From NCBI GenBank assembly GCA_958349075.1, contig CATWBR010000057.1, positions 1-14,352 on the forward strand: a stretch of 14,352 nucleotides of DNA, read 5' to 3'. This DNA comes from an uncultured Clostridium sp. (GTDB taxonomy: Bacteria; Bacillota; Clostridia; Lachnospirales; Lachnospiraceae). Below, one piece after another: positions 14,290 to 14,352 of this stretch. The notes beneath the pieces are model-generated. The model was not told where the DNA came from, made no database searches, and saw only the letters and a program-made list of their open reading frames with translations. The first letter of the stretch is position 1, and every line of letters begins with the position of its first letter. The position numbers and the translations under genes are program-made.

Positions 14290-14352
14290 GTAAAATAGGG
14301 ATTTAATTGAGGAAGGAGAACGCCGCCGGGACGGCCGGAGGGCGGAATGGTG
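14290..14352. other. Unassigned GC-rich window end
   Basis: This end stretch has GGAAGGAG at 14311-14318 on the plus strand with no start codon close behind, and a GC-rich imperfect inverted repeat (CCGCC...GGCGG, about 14324-14345). On the minus strand it could be the 3' end of another gene, but the frame cannot be chosen. No feature is called. Confidence 0.3.

Noticed and set aside
14337..14352. Possible start of another plus-strand gene at ATG 14347 with GGAGGG upstream
   Set aside because: Only two codons remain in the window, so coding potential cannot be judged.

Overview
The window carries one continuous block of cell-surface polysaccharide genes on the + strand (about 105-12948), followed by a convergent housekeeping rRNA methyltransferase gene on the - strand (13017-14225). 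Protein style (LCP proteins with long Ser/Thr/Gly/Pro tails, Gram-positive Shine-Dalgarno sites, GC near the middle of the range) suggests a Gram-positive Clostridia member, most likely Lachnospiraceae. This is inference from style, not from a marker gene.

Layout. A 104-base leader holds a perfect extended -10 element inside a 13-bp palindrome. Next come a ThDP-dependent acetolactate-synthase-like enzyme (105-2036) and an extended SDR reductase/epimerase (2070-2990), a pair resembling the YerE/YerF-type enzymes that make branched-chain deoxysugars. A new sigma-A-like promoter (2992-3020) precedes three family 2 glycosyltransferase genes: a GtrB/DPM-like enzyme with two C-terminal membrane helices (3147-4217), a 728-residue tandem double-GT2 protein (4222-6408) and a WbbL-like single GT2 protein (6476-7477). 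Then come an LCP family glycopolymer ligase (7477-9432), a WbaP/WcaJ-type undecaprenyl-phosphate sugar-1-phosphate transferase (9514-10935) and a second, closely related LCP protein (10960-12948). A strong intrinsic terminator (12963-13025) ends the block and abuts the convergent RlmI-like methyltransferase gene.

Working together (inference): the membrane phosphotransferase starts a lipid-linked oligosaccharide on undecaprenyl phosphate. The GT2 enzymes extend it, possibly with an unusual branched sugar made by the first two proteins. One or both LCP proteins transfer the finished polymer to peptidoglycan. No flippase, polymerase, ABC exporter, CpsB/C/D regulators or nucleotide-sugar cytidylyltransferase genes are in view, so the locus must continue upstream or rely on genes elsewhere.

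The more unusual points are the possible branched-sugar pathway in a Gram-positive wall locus, the missing conventional start codon of the SDR gene, twin LCP genes flanking the initiating transferase, a Trp-every-third-residue acidic stretch in one LCP tail, a 14-base motif repeated in two intergenic gaps, and several protein tandem repeats. I did not find a clearly novel defence, mobile or RNA system.
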